NCBI GenBank assembly: GCA_963978895.1
Contig: OZ022238.1
Coordinates: forward strand, 33,533,093-33,597,092
Length of the DNA stretch: 64,000 bases
Source: Erpobdella octoculata
Lineage: Eukaryota; Annelida; Clitellata; Hirudinida; Erpobdellidae
Direction: 5' to 3'
The position numbers and the translations under genes are program-made. The notes under the pieces were generated by a model, which searched no databases, was not told where the DNA came from, and was given only the letters and a program-made list of their open reading frames with translations. Shown in pieces: positions 22,305-35,550 of the stretch. Numbering within the stretch: the first letter of the stretch is position 1; each line of letters begins with the position of its first letter.

Positions 22305-25300
22305 CACGTTCAAGAAATTCCACGTTCAAGAAATTCATCAAAAAAACACGTTCAAGAAATTCATCAAAACACGTTCAAGAAATTCATCAAATTTCAGTAT
22401 GAAAGATTTCACTGATGTTATTTACGAAAAAAGCACTGAATTGTTTGGTGTGAAACAAAAACGTCAGGTTCGAAACAATGAAGGCATGATTTCTAGAAGA
22501 CAAAGAGAAATCAATCAGCTGAAGAGAGAAAAGAAATTGTTACGAAAGCGGTGGAAAAGAGCCCAGGAAAATGAAAAAGCTGGTCTTGCAGAGCTGCGGC
22601 AGAGTTTGGGGCGTCGTTTGTCCGCCCTAACGAAGGCCGAGCGTTTTCGGATAAAGAAAAGAGATCAGAGAAATGCCAGGTTTCAGTTCATCAAAGACCC
22701 ATTCAAATATGGAAGAAATTTACTGGACCCACCCAAGTCAGGAACGCTTCAAGCAGACAAAGCAACACTCGATGAATATTTTCGGTCCGCATTCCGTGAC
22801 CCGCGTGGAGATCAGCAGTTAGAAGAAAGAACCGATCTTCCAGAAATCCCACTTCCAAACTTTTCTTTCAGAGAAGGCATGATTTCGTTACTTGAGGTTA
22901 CTCAATTTCTCTACAGAACAAGAAACAGATCTGCTCCTGGACCAAATGGGGTGCCATATCTCGTCTACAAAAAATGCCCAGAAGTATTGAGATTATTGCA
23001 TTCTCTACTCGTGGGCTCTTGGGAAAGAAGAAGAATTGAAAGCGAATGGCAAAGAGCAGAAGGTATCTTTATTCCGAAAGAAAAAGACTCGAAGGCAATA
23101 CATCAGTTTCGCCCAATTTCATTGTTAAACGTCGAGGGAAAGATATTTTTTGCTGTCCTTGCTCGGAGACTGACAAGCTATGTAATTCAAAACAATTACA
23201 TCGACAGGTCTGTTCAGAAGGGAGGAGTGCCAGGAGTACCAGGATGCATTGAACATTCGTCAGTGATCTGGGAAGCATTGAAAAGAGCTAAAGATAATCG
23301 TCTCAGCTTGCACATTGTCTGGTTAGACTTTGCCAATGCTTATGGAGCTCTTCGTCACCAGATGTTGTGGAAAACTCTCAGATCGCATCATGTTCCAAAT
23401 TTTGTGATAGAAATGTTGCAACAGTATTTCGGACATTTCAAATTGAGGTTGTCAACTTCTTCATGTTCAACAGAATGGTTCCAGTTAGAAGTTGGTATAG
23501 CAATGGGTTGCTCAATTTCACCCATTCTCTTCGTATTAGCGATGCAGCTGCTTCTGAATGCAGTGGGTTCTCGCGTGGAGGAAGCTTACGTTGGAAAAGG
23601 TATCTTGATGCCATCGGTGAAGGCCTTCATGGATGATACAACTTTGGTTCTAAACAAATGTATCTCAATGCGACGAGCTCTTGATGCATTCAGCGGGCTG
23701 CTATCGTGGTGCGGCATGAGTTTCAAGGCAGCCAAGTCAAGAAGCTTATCTCTGCGACGAGGCAAGATCGACGACAACGTGACGTTTTCAGTTGCTGGCA
23801 ACAGGATCCCAACATTGAGAGAAGAACCGGTTAAGAGCCTGGGAAGGTGGTACGACGATTCGCTTAACGACACTGGACGGTGTTCCGAAGTTCTCCGATC
23901 GGCATTTGAAGATATGAAGAAAATTGATGCGGCCCCACTCCAGAGCAGGTTCAAATTGTGGTTGCTTCAGTTTGTTCTGTTGCCGAGATTGCTGTGGCCT
24001 CTATCAATGTATGAGATGAGCTTACCATTGGTGGAAAAGCTGGAAAGGAGGATGAATAAATTTACAAGGAAATGGTTGGGTCTGCCTCCGGGTTTTACTT
24101 CGGTAGCTTTGTACAGCAAGACTGCCAAACTGAGGTTGCCACTGAAGTCTTTGGTTGAGGAGTTTAAGATAAACAAGATCCGTACGCAACTAATGCTGGA
24201 TAACTCTTCGGATCAAAGAATTGTGGAGATGGGACCTCTTGTAAAGTCCGGAAAGAAATGGGTAGCCAGAAAGGAGATCGCAGAAGCTGAAGCCTCTTTA
24301 CGTTGGACAGAAAGAGTTGAGGCAGTTCAACAGGACAAACGGGGTCTCGGGTCAACCCATCGAATTTGGTGGTCAAAAGCCAGCACCAGTGAACGAACAA
24401 GTCTGGTCATTCAGGAAAGAAAGAAAGCTATTGAGTCCCAGAGAATGATTAAGTTTGTTCAGTTATCTCAACAAGGAGATTGGACGACATGGGAAAATGC
24501 TGTTCAGCGTTCGCTTTCTTGGAAAGACATTTGGCAATACACACCACTACGTTTGTCTTTTTTGATTAGATCTGTTTATGATCAACTGCCGTCATCCAGC
24601 AATCTTCGAAGATGGAAGTTGAAAGACGAGGATTCGTGCATGTTATGTGGGCAATCGGAGACTCTCATTCACATTCTTTCCTGTTGTTCGTTTTCACTTT
24701 CACACGGGAGGTACACTTGGCGCCATAACCAAGTACTCCGAAAATTGCTTGACTTCGTCAAAGAAGCGTGTAAGAAAGCAAAAACAAGAGGAATACAGCA
24801 GAAAAGGAAAATCTACTTTTTGAGAGAAGGCAATCTGAAGTTCCACAGGTTCAGATCTACTAGAGACTTTGAATGTGTGATGGGTGCTGCCGACGATTGG
24901 TCGGTTTCGGCTGATTTGGATGGCGAAAGAAAATTTCCAGAAGCTGTGAGATCTAGCGGTTTAAAGCCGGATATAATTATATATTCTGACTTGGCCAAGA
25001 CAATGCTCCTGATCGAACTCTCTGTGCCATGGGAAAGTAACATGGAATCTAGCAATATTTTCAAAGAGGAGAGATATAGGGATTTAGTATGTGATTTGAA
25101 TGCTAAAGGGTTCAGGACTGAAATTTTTGCAGTCGAGGTTGGCGTTCGAGGGTTGGTTAGCAGCTCAATGTTAAAACTGCTGAAAGCTCTTGGTTTTTCA
25201 AACCGAGAAAAAACTCGAGCCATCAAGGAGATCTCCCAGACAGCTGAAGCTGCATCTTTTTGGATTTTCGCTAATAGGAAAAAGAAAGCGCTACATGATG

Positions 25301-25317
25301 CACACGAAATGGTTTAG
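22305..25317 (+). CDS. RLE retrotransposon polyprotein, copy A2 (5'-truncated)
   Basis: Nearly identical to A1 from its codon 178 on; the frame is open from ATG 22399 to TAG 25315-25317 (972 residues). It lacks the N-terminal finger and leader, so it may not target correctly, but RT (WLDFANAYG, FMDD), the CCHC motif and the KPD...IELS endonuclease are intact. Before the ATG, the phrase CACGTTCAAGAAATTCATCA starts four times (22305, 22321, 22347, 22370), whereas A1 has it once; this marks the truncation junction. Differences from A1 are scattered and mostly synonymous by eye, suggesting both copies descend from functional parents. Confidence 0.85.
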
Positions 25318-25570
25318 CCTTGTTTACATTGAGCGATAATCGTTCCGGCGATTTCAAGTTTTGTTTCGAACCGTTTTCTGCTGAACTTTGAATTTTCGTG
25401 TTTCAAGTTAGAAATTTGGAAATTTTTCTCGCCGAAGGGCGTCCGCCTGATCAACGGACGTGGGCCCACCTCTCTTAAAAGCGTCAAGAAGTTAAAGGGC
25501 CGAAACGCTAAAAATGAGAGGTTCTTCTTCTGAAGACCTTCGGCGACGAAAGCTCGCAAAGAGTTATAAC
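25318..25570 (+). other. 3' UTR of copy A2 with the four-helix RNA (25429-25546)
   Basis: Close match to the A1 3' UTR. Outer stem 25429-25438 with 25537-25546; two bases shorter beside the CCTCTC arm. Ends in (CATA)n. Confidence 0.7.
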
Positions 25571-25665
25571 ACACACATACATACATACATACATACATAC
25601 ATACATACATACATACATACATACATACATACATACATACATACATACATACATACATACATACA

Positions 25666-25694
<29 letters not shown>
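25571..25694. repeat. (CATA)n tract between A2 and B0
   Basis: About 30 CATA units separating subfamily A from subfamily B copies. Confidence 0.95.
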
Positions 25695-25696
<2 letters not shown>

Positions 25697-26290
25697 CTTT
25701 TTGGATATGGATGCAAAGGAATGAAAAAGGAGATAATAAATTTAAACAGCCACTTCTGGCTTCCGTACATCAGTGTTAGCTCCTCCTTTGTTTACAAGTT
25801 CAGGGACGAAGTCGCGTTATGGCTGCCGGCGAAAGTTTCGGTTGTTTGCAATAGAAGGAAAGTTGCTGGCGTTTAGAAAATAATCGAAACAATGTTTCCT
25901 GCCATTATGGTTTGTGGTGTTTCTCGTTTGGTGAAAGTGATGTCATAGCTCGAAGTTCCGGAGGTGAATGTTTCTTTCGGTATCGGAATCTGGCGGTTTG
26001 GTGGATGCTACAGTTACTACATGCTCAAGTTCCGGCGTTTGAAAGACAGTTTCTCATCTTGTTACAGTTGCTTGACGGTTTCAAAATGACTTCTTGGTTC
26101 TGGTACTTTGAAGATTTGCCGGTTATCTGGTTCTGGTCGGAAACGGCATGTGATACACAAATTTCGTCAGGGGGCGGCCGTCTGATCAACGGTCGTGGCC
26201 CGCCCTCCCGTGGTAGCGTCAGGAAAAGGGCCGAAACGCTGGGAGGGTCTTCCTCTGAAGACCTCTGACGAACTTGCTCGAAGAAGAGTT
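25695..26290 (+). mobile_element. RLE retrotransposon copy B0: ORF tail and 3' UTR
   Basis: A 5'-truncated subfamily B copy. It starts within the last codons of the ORF (FWIWMQRNEKGDNKFKQPLL, stop near 25780) and continues through a long 3' UTR nearly identical to that at 29.33-29.85 kb. It ends GAGTTTTCACATACAT, and B1 starts immediately (TTCATGGGCATTAGCC). Confidence 0.8.
26164..26271 (+). ncRNA. Conserved four-helix RNA structure, copy B0
   Basis: Outer stem TCGTCAGGGG/CCTCTGACGA (one G-U pair); hairpin CGGCCG/CGGTCG with loop TCTGATCAA; CCCTCCC/GGGAGGG plus AGCGT/ACGCT; GGTCTTC/GAAGACC. Sequences differ from subfamily A but pairing is kept. Confidence 0.65.
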
Positions 26291-29200
26291 TTCACATACA
26301 TTTCATGGGCATTAGCCATCGGACACTCAGGAAAGACTGAGGGGCGCTCGGGGAAGACCGAGTGGCACCGGGAAAGACCGGAGACATCTTGGAGAGACAA
26401 GAACTACGGGTGTCTTGGCCTGGCTAGCCGGGGCACATTTCCGTCTTCGCATGCTACATCTACAACAAAAGAATTATGCCCCCAGAGCTCTTACCGAAAG
26501 GGGGGGGAGAATGATGAGCTCATCAATGGACTACAGGATGATGAACCGGCTTTTCCAAGGAACCCTGATGGGGGTTTGCCCGTGTTGTGTGTGTGTGGAA
26601 AAAGCTTTAAGACAGTCCGAGGAATGAAAGTTCACAGAACAAAAATGGGATGTCTTCCCGCTTTTGTTCGCCGCCCATCATCTCTCAGTGCGGGCTCAGT
26701 TTCGTCGGCTCAAGAAGTTCCAGAACCCATCCATGTTCCACAGATTGCTTTCGACGGAGGAACTGAATGTGTTTGTGGAAGAAGATTTAAGTCAATTCGC
26801 GGAATGAATGTTCATAAAACTAAAATGGGTTGTCAAACTGCTATCAATCAACGCTCTGCATCAACCAAGGAGGCAGGTAACACGTCTGACTACGCCGGGC
26901 CGGAAGCTAACCACAGCCCCGACAAAGTCTCCGATTCAGAAGCAGATGTAAATTCAGAACCCAAGACAAGAATTAAATTTCCGAAAGCAATTGACACTTC
27001 AGCTTGGTCAACATTAGACTTGGAGTTGACGAGATTACTCAAAGCCCAGTTGAGGGAGAATCCACAACTCGATATGAAAACCTTCTCAGAAATTATCTAC
27101 AAAAAATGTTTTGATTCATTTGGTGTGGTCCAGAAAAACCCGGTTCACACGCATGCAGCAGTATCCAGACGGCAGAGAGAAATTGAAAAATTAAAGAAGG
27201 AGCGAAAGAAACTCAGGCGACAATGGAGAATCGCAGAGGGGGTCGAAAAAGTTGGTCTGTCTGAACTGTGGCGGGGTGTAAAAAATCGGCTCCGGGCTCT
27301 CAGGGCTGCAGAAAGACTCCGGAAAAAGAAAAGTGAGCAAAAGAAAGCCAGATGCAAATTCATGGAAAATCCATTTTGCTTCGGAAAAAGTTTGCTGGAT
27401 CCACCAAAATCTGGCACTCTTCGAGCGACAAAACAAGAATTAGATGAGCACTTCCGTTTGGCGTTCAAAGATCTTCTTAGCGATTCAGAGCTGCCGGAAA
27501 GAACCGATTTTCCCGAAGTACAGTTGCCGAAAGTGGCTTTCGACGGTGGAGAGATAAAGATGAATGAAGTATCTCAGTTTCTAAAAAAAACGAGGAACAA
27601 ATCTGCCCCAGGTCCCAACGGCATTCCATATTTGTTATACAAGAGATGTCCAGGCGTGCAAAAGCTGCTCTACAACCGTTTAAAGATTGCATGGCGATCT
27701 AGATGCGTAGATAGGGCATGGCAGAAGGCCGAGGGAGTTTTTATCCCCAAAGAAAAAGATTCGGTCAATATCAACCAATTCCGACCAATCTCACTTTTGA
27801 ACGTGGAGGGAAAAATATTTTTCGCTGTTCTGGCCAAGAGGCTCACGGATTTTGCAATTCGTAATGAGTACATTGACAGATCCGTGCAAAAAGGAGGAGT
27901 CCCCGGAGTACCGGGATGTATCGAGCACTCATCCATGATTTGGGAGGCCATCAAAAGAGCAAGACAAAACCAACTCAGCCTGCATGTGGTCTGGCTTGAT
28001 TTAGCAAACGCGTACGGGACTGTTCGCCATCAATTGCTCTGGAAGACACTCAAAAGGCACAATGTTCCAGAATTCCTCATCGATGTTCTGCAACAGTATT
28101 TTCGCCGTTTTAGGCTACGTCTGTCAACATCGACGTGCTCCACAGAGTGGTTCGATTTGCGGGTCGGAATTGCTATGGGGTGTTCAATTTCTCCCATCCT
28201 ATTTGTTCTGGCTATGCAATTATTGCTCGGTTCGATTGCATCTCGGGTTCAGGATGTTTACCTGGGAAAAGGAATTTTCATGCCATCAATAAAAGCCTTC
28301 ATGGACGACACTACTCTTATCTTGAATCACTGCGGCGAAATGCGCCGTATTCTTCAAAATTTCAACGACTTGTTGTCCTGGTGTGGAATGAAGTTCAAGC
28401 CAACCAAATCGAGAAGCCTTTCTTTGCGACATGGAGAGATTGATGGTTTTGTCTCATTCTCGGTGGCTGGTTGCGAAATCCCAACAATCCAGCAAGAGCC
28501 TGTGAAAAGCTTCGGAAGATGGTACAACGTCTCCATGAATGATGTGAATCGGAGCAGCATCGTTCTACAGGGCTTGGTTGAGGACTTGAGGAAAATCAAT
28601 TCAAAGTGGGGAAAGCTTGAAAATGAAGCCTGCAAGCTGTGTGAGAAAACAGAAACTCTGATTCATATTCTCTCATGTTGTCCGTATGCTTTGGCAAAGG
28701 GAAGATACACGTGGCGCCACAATGAGGTTCTAAGAGAGATACTGGGCATTATCAAGAAGAACTGCAGACTAGCTAATTCAATGCAGTTGTGCCCCAGAAG
28801 AAAAGTTTATTTCTTGAGAGAAGCCTTGCAGCACTTGGGCCGCAGAAAGGCAAGTACGAGAAGAGAATCGTTGCTTGATGCGGCAAATGACTGGAGGATA
28901 TCAGCAGACTTAAAAGATGAAGACTGCTTTCCGGAATTGGTTCGCAGCAGCGGATTGAGACCGGACTTGTCATTTTTTCCAGTTTGGCCAAGACGTTGCT
29001 GTTCATCGAACTAACAGTGCCATGGGAAAGCAACATGGAAGCCTCAAATATCTTGAAAGAAGAACGTTACAGAATCCTTGCCCAAGATTTGGAGCGTGCG
29101 GGGTATAGAGTCGAGATTTTTCCAGTTGAAGTAGGCGCCAGGGGTTTAGCCGGTCGCTCACTCGTCAAATTGCTTGTGGCTCTCGGAATGTCGGGTCGGA

Positions 29201-29327
29201 AAAAACTCAAGCTATCAAGAAAATAGCTGAAAGAGCAGAAAAAGCTTCTTTTTGGATATGGATGCAAAGGAATGAAAAAGGAGATAATAAATTTAAACAG
29301 CCACTTCTGGCTTCCGTACAACAGTGT
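26291..29327 (+). pseudogene. RLE retrotransposon polyprotein, copy B1 (frameshifted, internal deletion)
   Basis: Subfamily B relative of A1. It has two Cys/His fingers (LCVCGKSFKTVRGMKVHRTK and ECVCGRRFKSIRGMNVHKTK) where A has one, then RT with RSAPGPNG-type KSAPGPNG, WLDLANAYG and FMDD. After EDLRKINSKW the roughly 250-residue thumb/linker present in A1 is missing and the frame resumes in-phase just before the CCHC motif (CKLCEKTETLIH). The endonuclease is broken by a frameshift in a T6 run near 28973 (after RPDL) and another near an A6 run at 29200; the last part encodes FWIWMQRNEKG and stops near 29327. The frame is open leftwards to 26195 inside B0, so the 5' end has no stop and no ATG: non-AUG initiation is likely here too. 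Confidence 0.85.
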
Positions 29328-29845
29328 TAGCTCCTCCTTTGTTTACAAGTTCAGGGACGAAGTCGCGTTATGGCTGCCGGCGAAAGTTTCGGTTGTTTGC
29401 AATAGAAGGAAAGTTGCTGGCGTTTAGAAAATAATCGAAACAATGTTTCCTGCCATTATGGTTTGTGGTGTTTCTCGTTTGGTGAAAGTGGTGGCATGGC
29501 TCGAAGTTCCGGAGGTGAATGTTTCTTTCGGTCTCGGAATCTGGCGGTTTGGTGGATACTACAGTTACTACATGCTCAAGTTCCGGCGTTTGAAAGACAG
29601 TTTCTGATCTTGCTACAGTTGCTTGACGGTTTCAAAATGACTTCTTGGTTCTGGTACTTTGAAGATTTGCCGGTTATCTGGTTCTGGTCGGAAACGGCAT
29701 GTGATACACAAATTTCGTCAGGGGGCGGCCGTCTGATCAACGGTCGTGGCCCGCCCTCCCGTGGTAGCGTCAGGAAAAGGGCCGAAACGCTGGGAGGGTC
29801 TTCCTCTGAAGACCTCTGACGAACTTGCTCGAAGAAGAGTTTTCA
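29328..29845 (+). other. 3' UTR of copy B1 with the four-helix RNA (29715-29822)
   Basis: About 500 bp, including GTTTGTGGTGTTTCTCGTTT and GGTTCTGGTCGGAAACGGC, then the structured RNA and GAGTTTTCACATACATA. It differs from the B0 copy by few bases. The B 3' UTR is about twice as long as the A one; only the terminal fold and end are alignable. Confidence 0.75.
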
Positions 29846-30076
29846 CATACATACATACATACATACATACATACATACATACATACATACATACATACAT
29901 ACATACATACATACATACATACATACATACATACATACATACATACATACATACATACATACATACATACATACATACATACATACATACATACATACAT
30001 ACATACATACATACATACATACATACATACATACATACATACATACATAAACATAAACATAAACATAAACATAAAG
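29846..30076. repeat. (CATA)n tract ending in (AAACAT)n
   Basis: About 50 CATA units, then five AAACAT hexamers at 30048-30076. The hexamers read as ATGTTT on the minus strand and form the 3' tail of the minus-strand LINE. Confidence 0.95.
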
Positions 30077-32057
30077 GAAATGATGGGCGCTAACTATATG
30101 TCTCTATGCCCATATCTAGAATTATATAAAATATTATTCATATATATGTTCTATAAATAAATGTATGTATATATTATTAAAAATCCTTTTTATAGTTGTA
30201 CATAATGTCGCTTATTTCGAAATGACAGTCGATTAATCTTTTAAATTCATTAACTTGATCGGCTTCTACGATTTTCGAAGGGAGGTTGTTCCAAATTGCA
30301 GTCGATCTGGTCAGGAAGGAATATTTTCTGAAGTTGCCGTTGAATCTTTGTGTTTCCAGTTTGAACTTGTGACCTCTTGTTCTTCTTTCTTCTGATATCT
30401 TTATATTAGGAAAACACAAGCGTCCTTCTTTGTCTTGAATAAAATTGTAGAGCATGATCAGGTCCCCTCTCAGTCTTCTGTACTTTAAACAAGGAAGCTT
30501 CAAAATTCTCAACCTGTCTTCATATTTCAATCCCTTGCATGCCTTGACCATTTTTGTTGCTCTCTTCTGGACTCTTTCAATGGCTTCTATGTCTTTTTTC
30601 TTCCATGGTGACCACACACTGACTGCATACTCCAATCTGGATCTAACCAAAGCTTTATAAATCAATATAAAAGAATCTTTTGTAAAATCTTTAAAATTTC
30701 GTGAAATTATACCTAACAGTGAAAAACATTTTTTGATTATTTCATAAATGTGATCTACAAATGTTAGTGAACTCTGGAATGTAACACCTAAATCTTTTAT
30801 TTTGTCAAGAAAATTAAGTTCCACTCCTTCTATATTATATAGCCAACGATCATCTAATTGGCGTCCATATCTCACCGCAACACATTTATCAGCATTTAGC
30901 TTAATTTCCCATTTTTTACTCCAATCTCCTAATGAATTTAAACAGCTCTGCAATATCAATCGATCATCACTGCTTTTTATAGTTTTAAATATTTTGGCGT
31001 CGTCTGCGTACATAAACAGCTCCGCCGAGTTATTCTTAACTATTTCAAACATATCATTGACATAAATTATGTAAAGTAGTGGCCCTAAAACACTACCTTG
31101 AGGTACCCCACTTGTAACTTTAAATCTATTAGATGTGCTATTATTAACCTTAACACTACTTGTTCTGTTTGTTAAATAATCTTTAATCCAATTAATTAAG
31201 CCTCCATTGACGCCATAATTTTCTAGTTTATCAATTAACTTTGCATGAGATACACGGTCAAACGCTTTTTCAAAATCCGTATATACCACGTCTATTGTTT
31301 CCCCTTTATCTAATGCACTGCTCCACATATCCATCAATTTTAACAACTGAATTGTAGTTGACTTTCCTCTCGTAAAGCCGTATTGCCTATAATCTAGAAA
31401 CTTATTTCTGTCAAAATGTATTATTAATTCATCCTTAATCAATGATTCTAACAGTTTACAGCAGATACAACTTAAAGAGACTGGCCTATAATTACTTGCA
31501 GTATTTTTATCACCTTTCTTATAAACTGGGGTAATGATGGTATACTTCCAATCATCAGGGACCATTTGAGCTTGCAGTGATTTGTTGTATAAATTGCTTA
31601 AATAGCTAGAAATAGAATTTTTACATTCTATCAGAACCCTTGAAAAAATATTATCTGGTCCTGCCGATTTGTACTTATTTAATTTATTAATTTTATTTTC
31701 AACCGCGTATTTGTTTATTATTACTTCCTCCATTATGTGGACAATAATATTATTGTTAATTGTGGGACTTATTTCTAGACTATCATTGCTTATATAAACG
31801 CTTTTAAAAAATTCAGCTAAACAATTTGCCATATCAACGTCACAAGTTATAGTTGTTGCAGACCCGTTTATATCAGTTTTTATCATATATTCTAACTTAG
31901 TTTGACAGTTTCTGTTTTTATTTATATGTTGCCAAAAAACCTTAGGATTGGTCTTAATTTTTTTGGCCAATTTCAGTGTCTCAGCTTCTTTAATTTTATT
32001 AATTGATTTCCTTAATTTGTTTCTGATATTTTTAAATTCTGCAAAAATATTATTATC
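30077..32057 (-). CDS. CR1/L2-like LINE ORF2, 5'-truncated (reverse transcriptase)
   Basis: The minus-strand frame is open from the (TATG)n tract to the stop near 30177; the element-derived part is about 625 residues. RT motifs are NKYKSAGPDN, NYRPVSLSCICCKLLE, YGFTRGKST, DFEKAFDRVSH with a catalytic Asp, SGVPQGSVLGPLLYI and FMYADDAKIF with the catalytic DD, followed by a C-terminal region (YKALVRSRLEYAVSVWSPW, then FLTRSTAIWNNLPS). The endonuclease is lost by 5' truncation at 32058. A short 3' UTR and hexamer tail follow. The upstream Met-Tyr-Val-Cys run predicted by translating the microsatellite is not real. The RT is intact, but without the endonuclease and 5' UTR it is probably immobile. 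Confidence 0.85.
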
Positions 32058-32254
32058 ATACATACATACATACATACATACATACATACATACATACATA
32101 CATACATACATACATACATACATACATACATACATACATACATACATACATACATACATACATACATACATACATACATACATACATACATACATACATA
32201 CATACATACATACATACATACATACATACATACATACATACATACATACATACA
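32058..32254. repeat. (CATA)n microsatellite
   Basis: About 49 CATA units between the 5' end of the minus-strand LINE and the TC start of the Helitron at 32255. Confidence 0.95.
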
Positions 32255-33747
<1,493 letters not shown>

Positions 33748-33853
33748 TTATTGAGATTTAGCATATGCTAAAGACAAGACAAGTCTTGCTCAAGGCGAGA
33801 GAGGGAGGGTACTTGCAAAGGCAGCCATTTATAGGCGCCTACCCCTTTAGCAA

Positions 33854-35008
33854 ATGCGAGTGAACTCCTTGCTGGAGAAAGAGAGCAAAAATGTCTATGA
33901 GCTGTGCCTTTGGGTCAACAAGTACAGCCAAGCCCACCCAGAGAAGAGGTTGGCAAAATTGGACAGCAATAGCAGGATGGGTTGGAACCGGGGTCAGTTG
34001 GTCAGTGACGCCAAAATGGATGAACCTCGCTGCTACAACTGTCATCAAACGGGGCACATGGCAAGAGAGTGTCGGCAGAGTAGCTCTAGTAATCCTGTAT
34101 TTTGGCAAACACGGAAAGAGACGACTACGTCAGCACCATGCAAGGATTCCGGCGTTGTGAATGCATGCGCTGCCATGGTGATGGAAGGAAAAATGGATGA
34201 GGTGGAATTGAAGTGTGGATGCGTTTTGCTTGTCATTGCGGATGGTTGTTTGCACTCAGGGGAAAAGTTTAATTTAACCAGAGGGTTTGTGAACAGAAAA
34301 CCGGTAAAAGTTTTGAGAGACACTGGCTGTACTGCCATGATGGTAAAGGAATCATTAGTGCACCCGCGTCAGATGACCGGAAGAACAAGACCCTGTGTTT
34401 TGATCGACGGCACAGTTCGGGTAGCTCCAACAGCAGTGGTAAAAATCAAAACAGGCTGGTTCAGAGGAACTAGAGAGGGGGTCTGCATGAAAAACCTACT
34501 TTGCGATCTCGTACTGGGAAATGTTGAAGGAGTAAGAGGTTTTGATGCAATGGCTGCAGGAAAACGCTTTGGTCGGAAACCACAGAAATCCGCTCCCAAC
34601 TACGACAGCACTCAGAGGAATGATCGGGTAAATTTTAGAAAATCGTCGGCTAACTCGGAGCTGTATCAAAGCAAGAAAAGAAACACGTCTGCCATTTCAA
34701 AGGTAGGAAATAAAGTTGAGGCAAAAGTTCAAGCTTTGAATCCGCCAAAAGAAAGACCAAGGCTCAATCTTCTGCCTAGAGGCCAAAATGGAGGGGTGGG
34801 GAAAGAAGGAAAGTTGAATTCGGCAATCTTCGGACATGCCCGCCCTGTTGACACAGCACGCAGAAAGATAGAGATTGAGAATAAGTTGAAAGTAAACTAC
34901 TTCAAAGGCAAGGAAAACATCGGTGCTGACTTTCTTAGTCGTCAAGGGAGTGACGATGAAATCAGAAACGCTGGCGCGTTCCTTTTTTCGAAGAGGGGGG
35001 ATTTGTAA
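33854..35008 (+). CDS. Internally deleted Ty3/gypsy gag-protease ORF
   Basis: A 384-codon open frame. A CCHC zinc knuckle (CYNCHQTGHMAREC, about residues 60-73) binds RNA in Gag. A retropepsin-like region has the catalytic triplet in VLRDTGCTAMMV (about 155). After a basic, low-complexity linker it ends with VNYFKGKENIGADFLSRQG, the conserved end of gypsy RNase H. RT, most of RNase H and integrase are therefore deleted while the frame is kept. The stop overlaps the polypurine tract/LTR start. It could act as a non-autonomous Gag-only element or be a fossil. The first Gag residues may be missing. Confidence 0.7.
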   Translation: MRVNSLLEKESKNVYELCLWVNKYSQAHPEKRLAKLDSNSRMGWNRGQLVSDAKMDEPRCYNCHQTGHMARECRQSSSSNPVFWQTRKETTTSAPCKDSGVVNACAAMVMEGKMDEVELKCGCVLLVIADGCLHSGEKFNLTRGFVNRKPVKVLRDTGCTAMMVKESLVHPRQMTGRTRPCVLIDGTVRVAPTAVVKIKTGWFRGTREGVCMKNLLCDLVLGNVEGVRGFDAMAAGKRFGRKPQKSAPNYDSTQRNDRVNFRKSSANSELYQSKKRNTSAISKVGNKVEAKVQALNPPKERPRLNLLPRGQNGGVGKEGKLNSAIFGHARPVDTARRKIEIENKLKVNYFKGKENIGADFLSRQGSDDEIRNAGAFLFSKRGDL

Positions 35009-35103
35009 GATGAAGATGGTTCATCTTACGTATTTTCGTGATATTTGTTTATTTTATTTTATTATGTGTGCATTTTATAATGATTGGATATGTCGAAACA
35101 ATA

Positions 35104-35105
<2 letters not shown>
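34993..35105 (+). repeat. Polypurine tract and start of 3' LTR
   Basis: AAGAGGGGGGAT precedes TGTAAGATGAAGATGG, a typical gypsy polypurine-tract/LTR junction. TGTAAGATGAA and TTCATCTTACG form an inverted pair. The LTR is cut after about 100 bp by Helitron array sequence. Confidence 0.5.
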
Positions 35106-35550
<445 letters not shown>

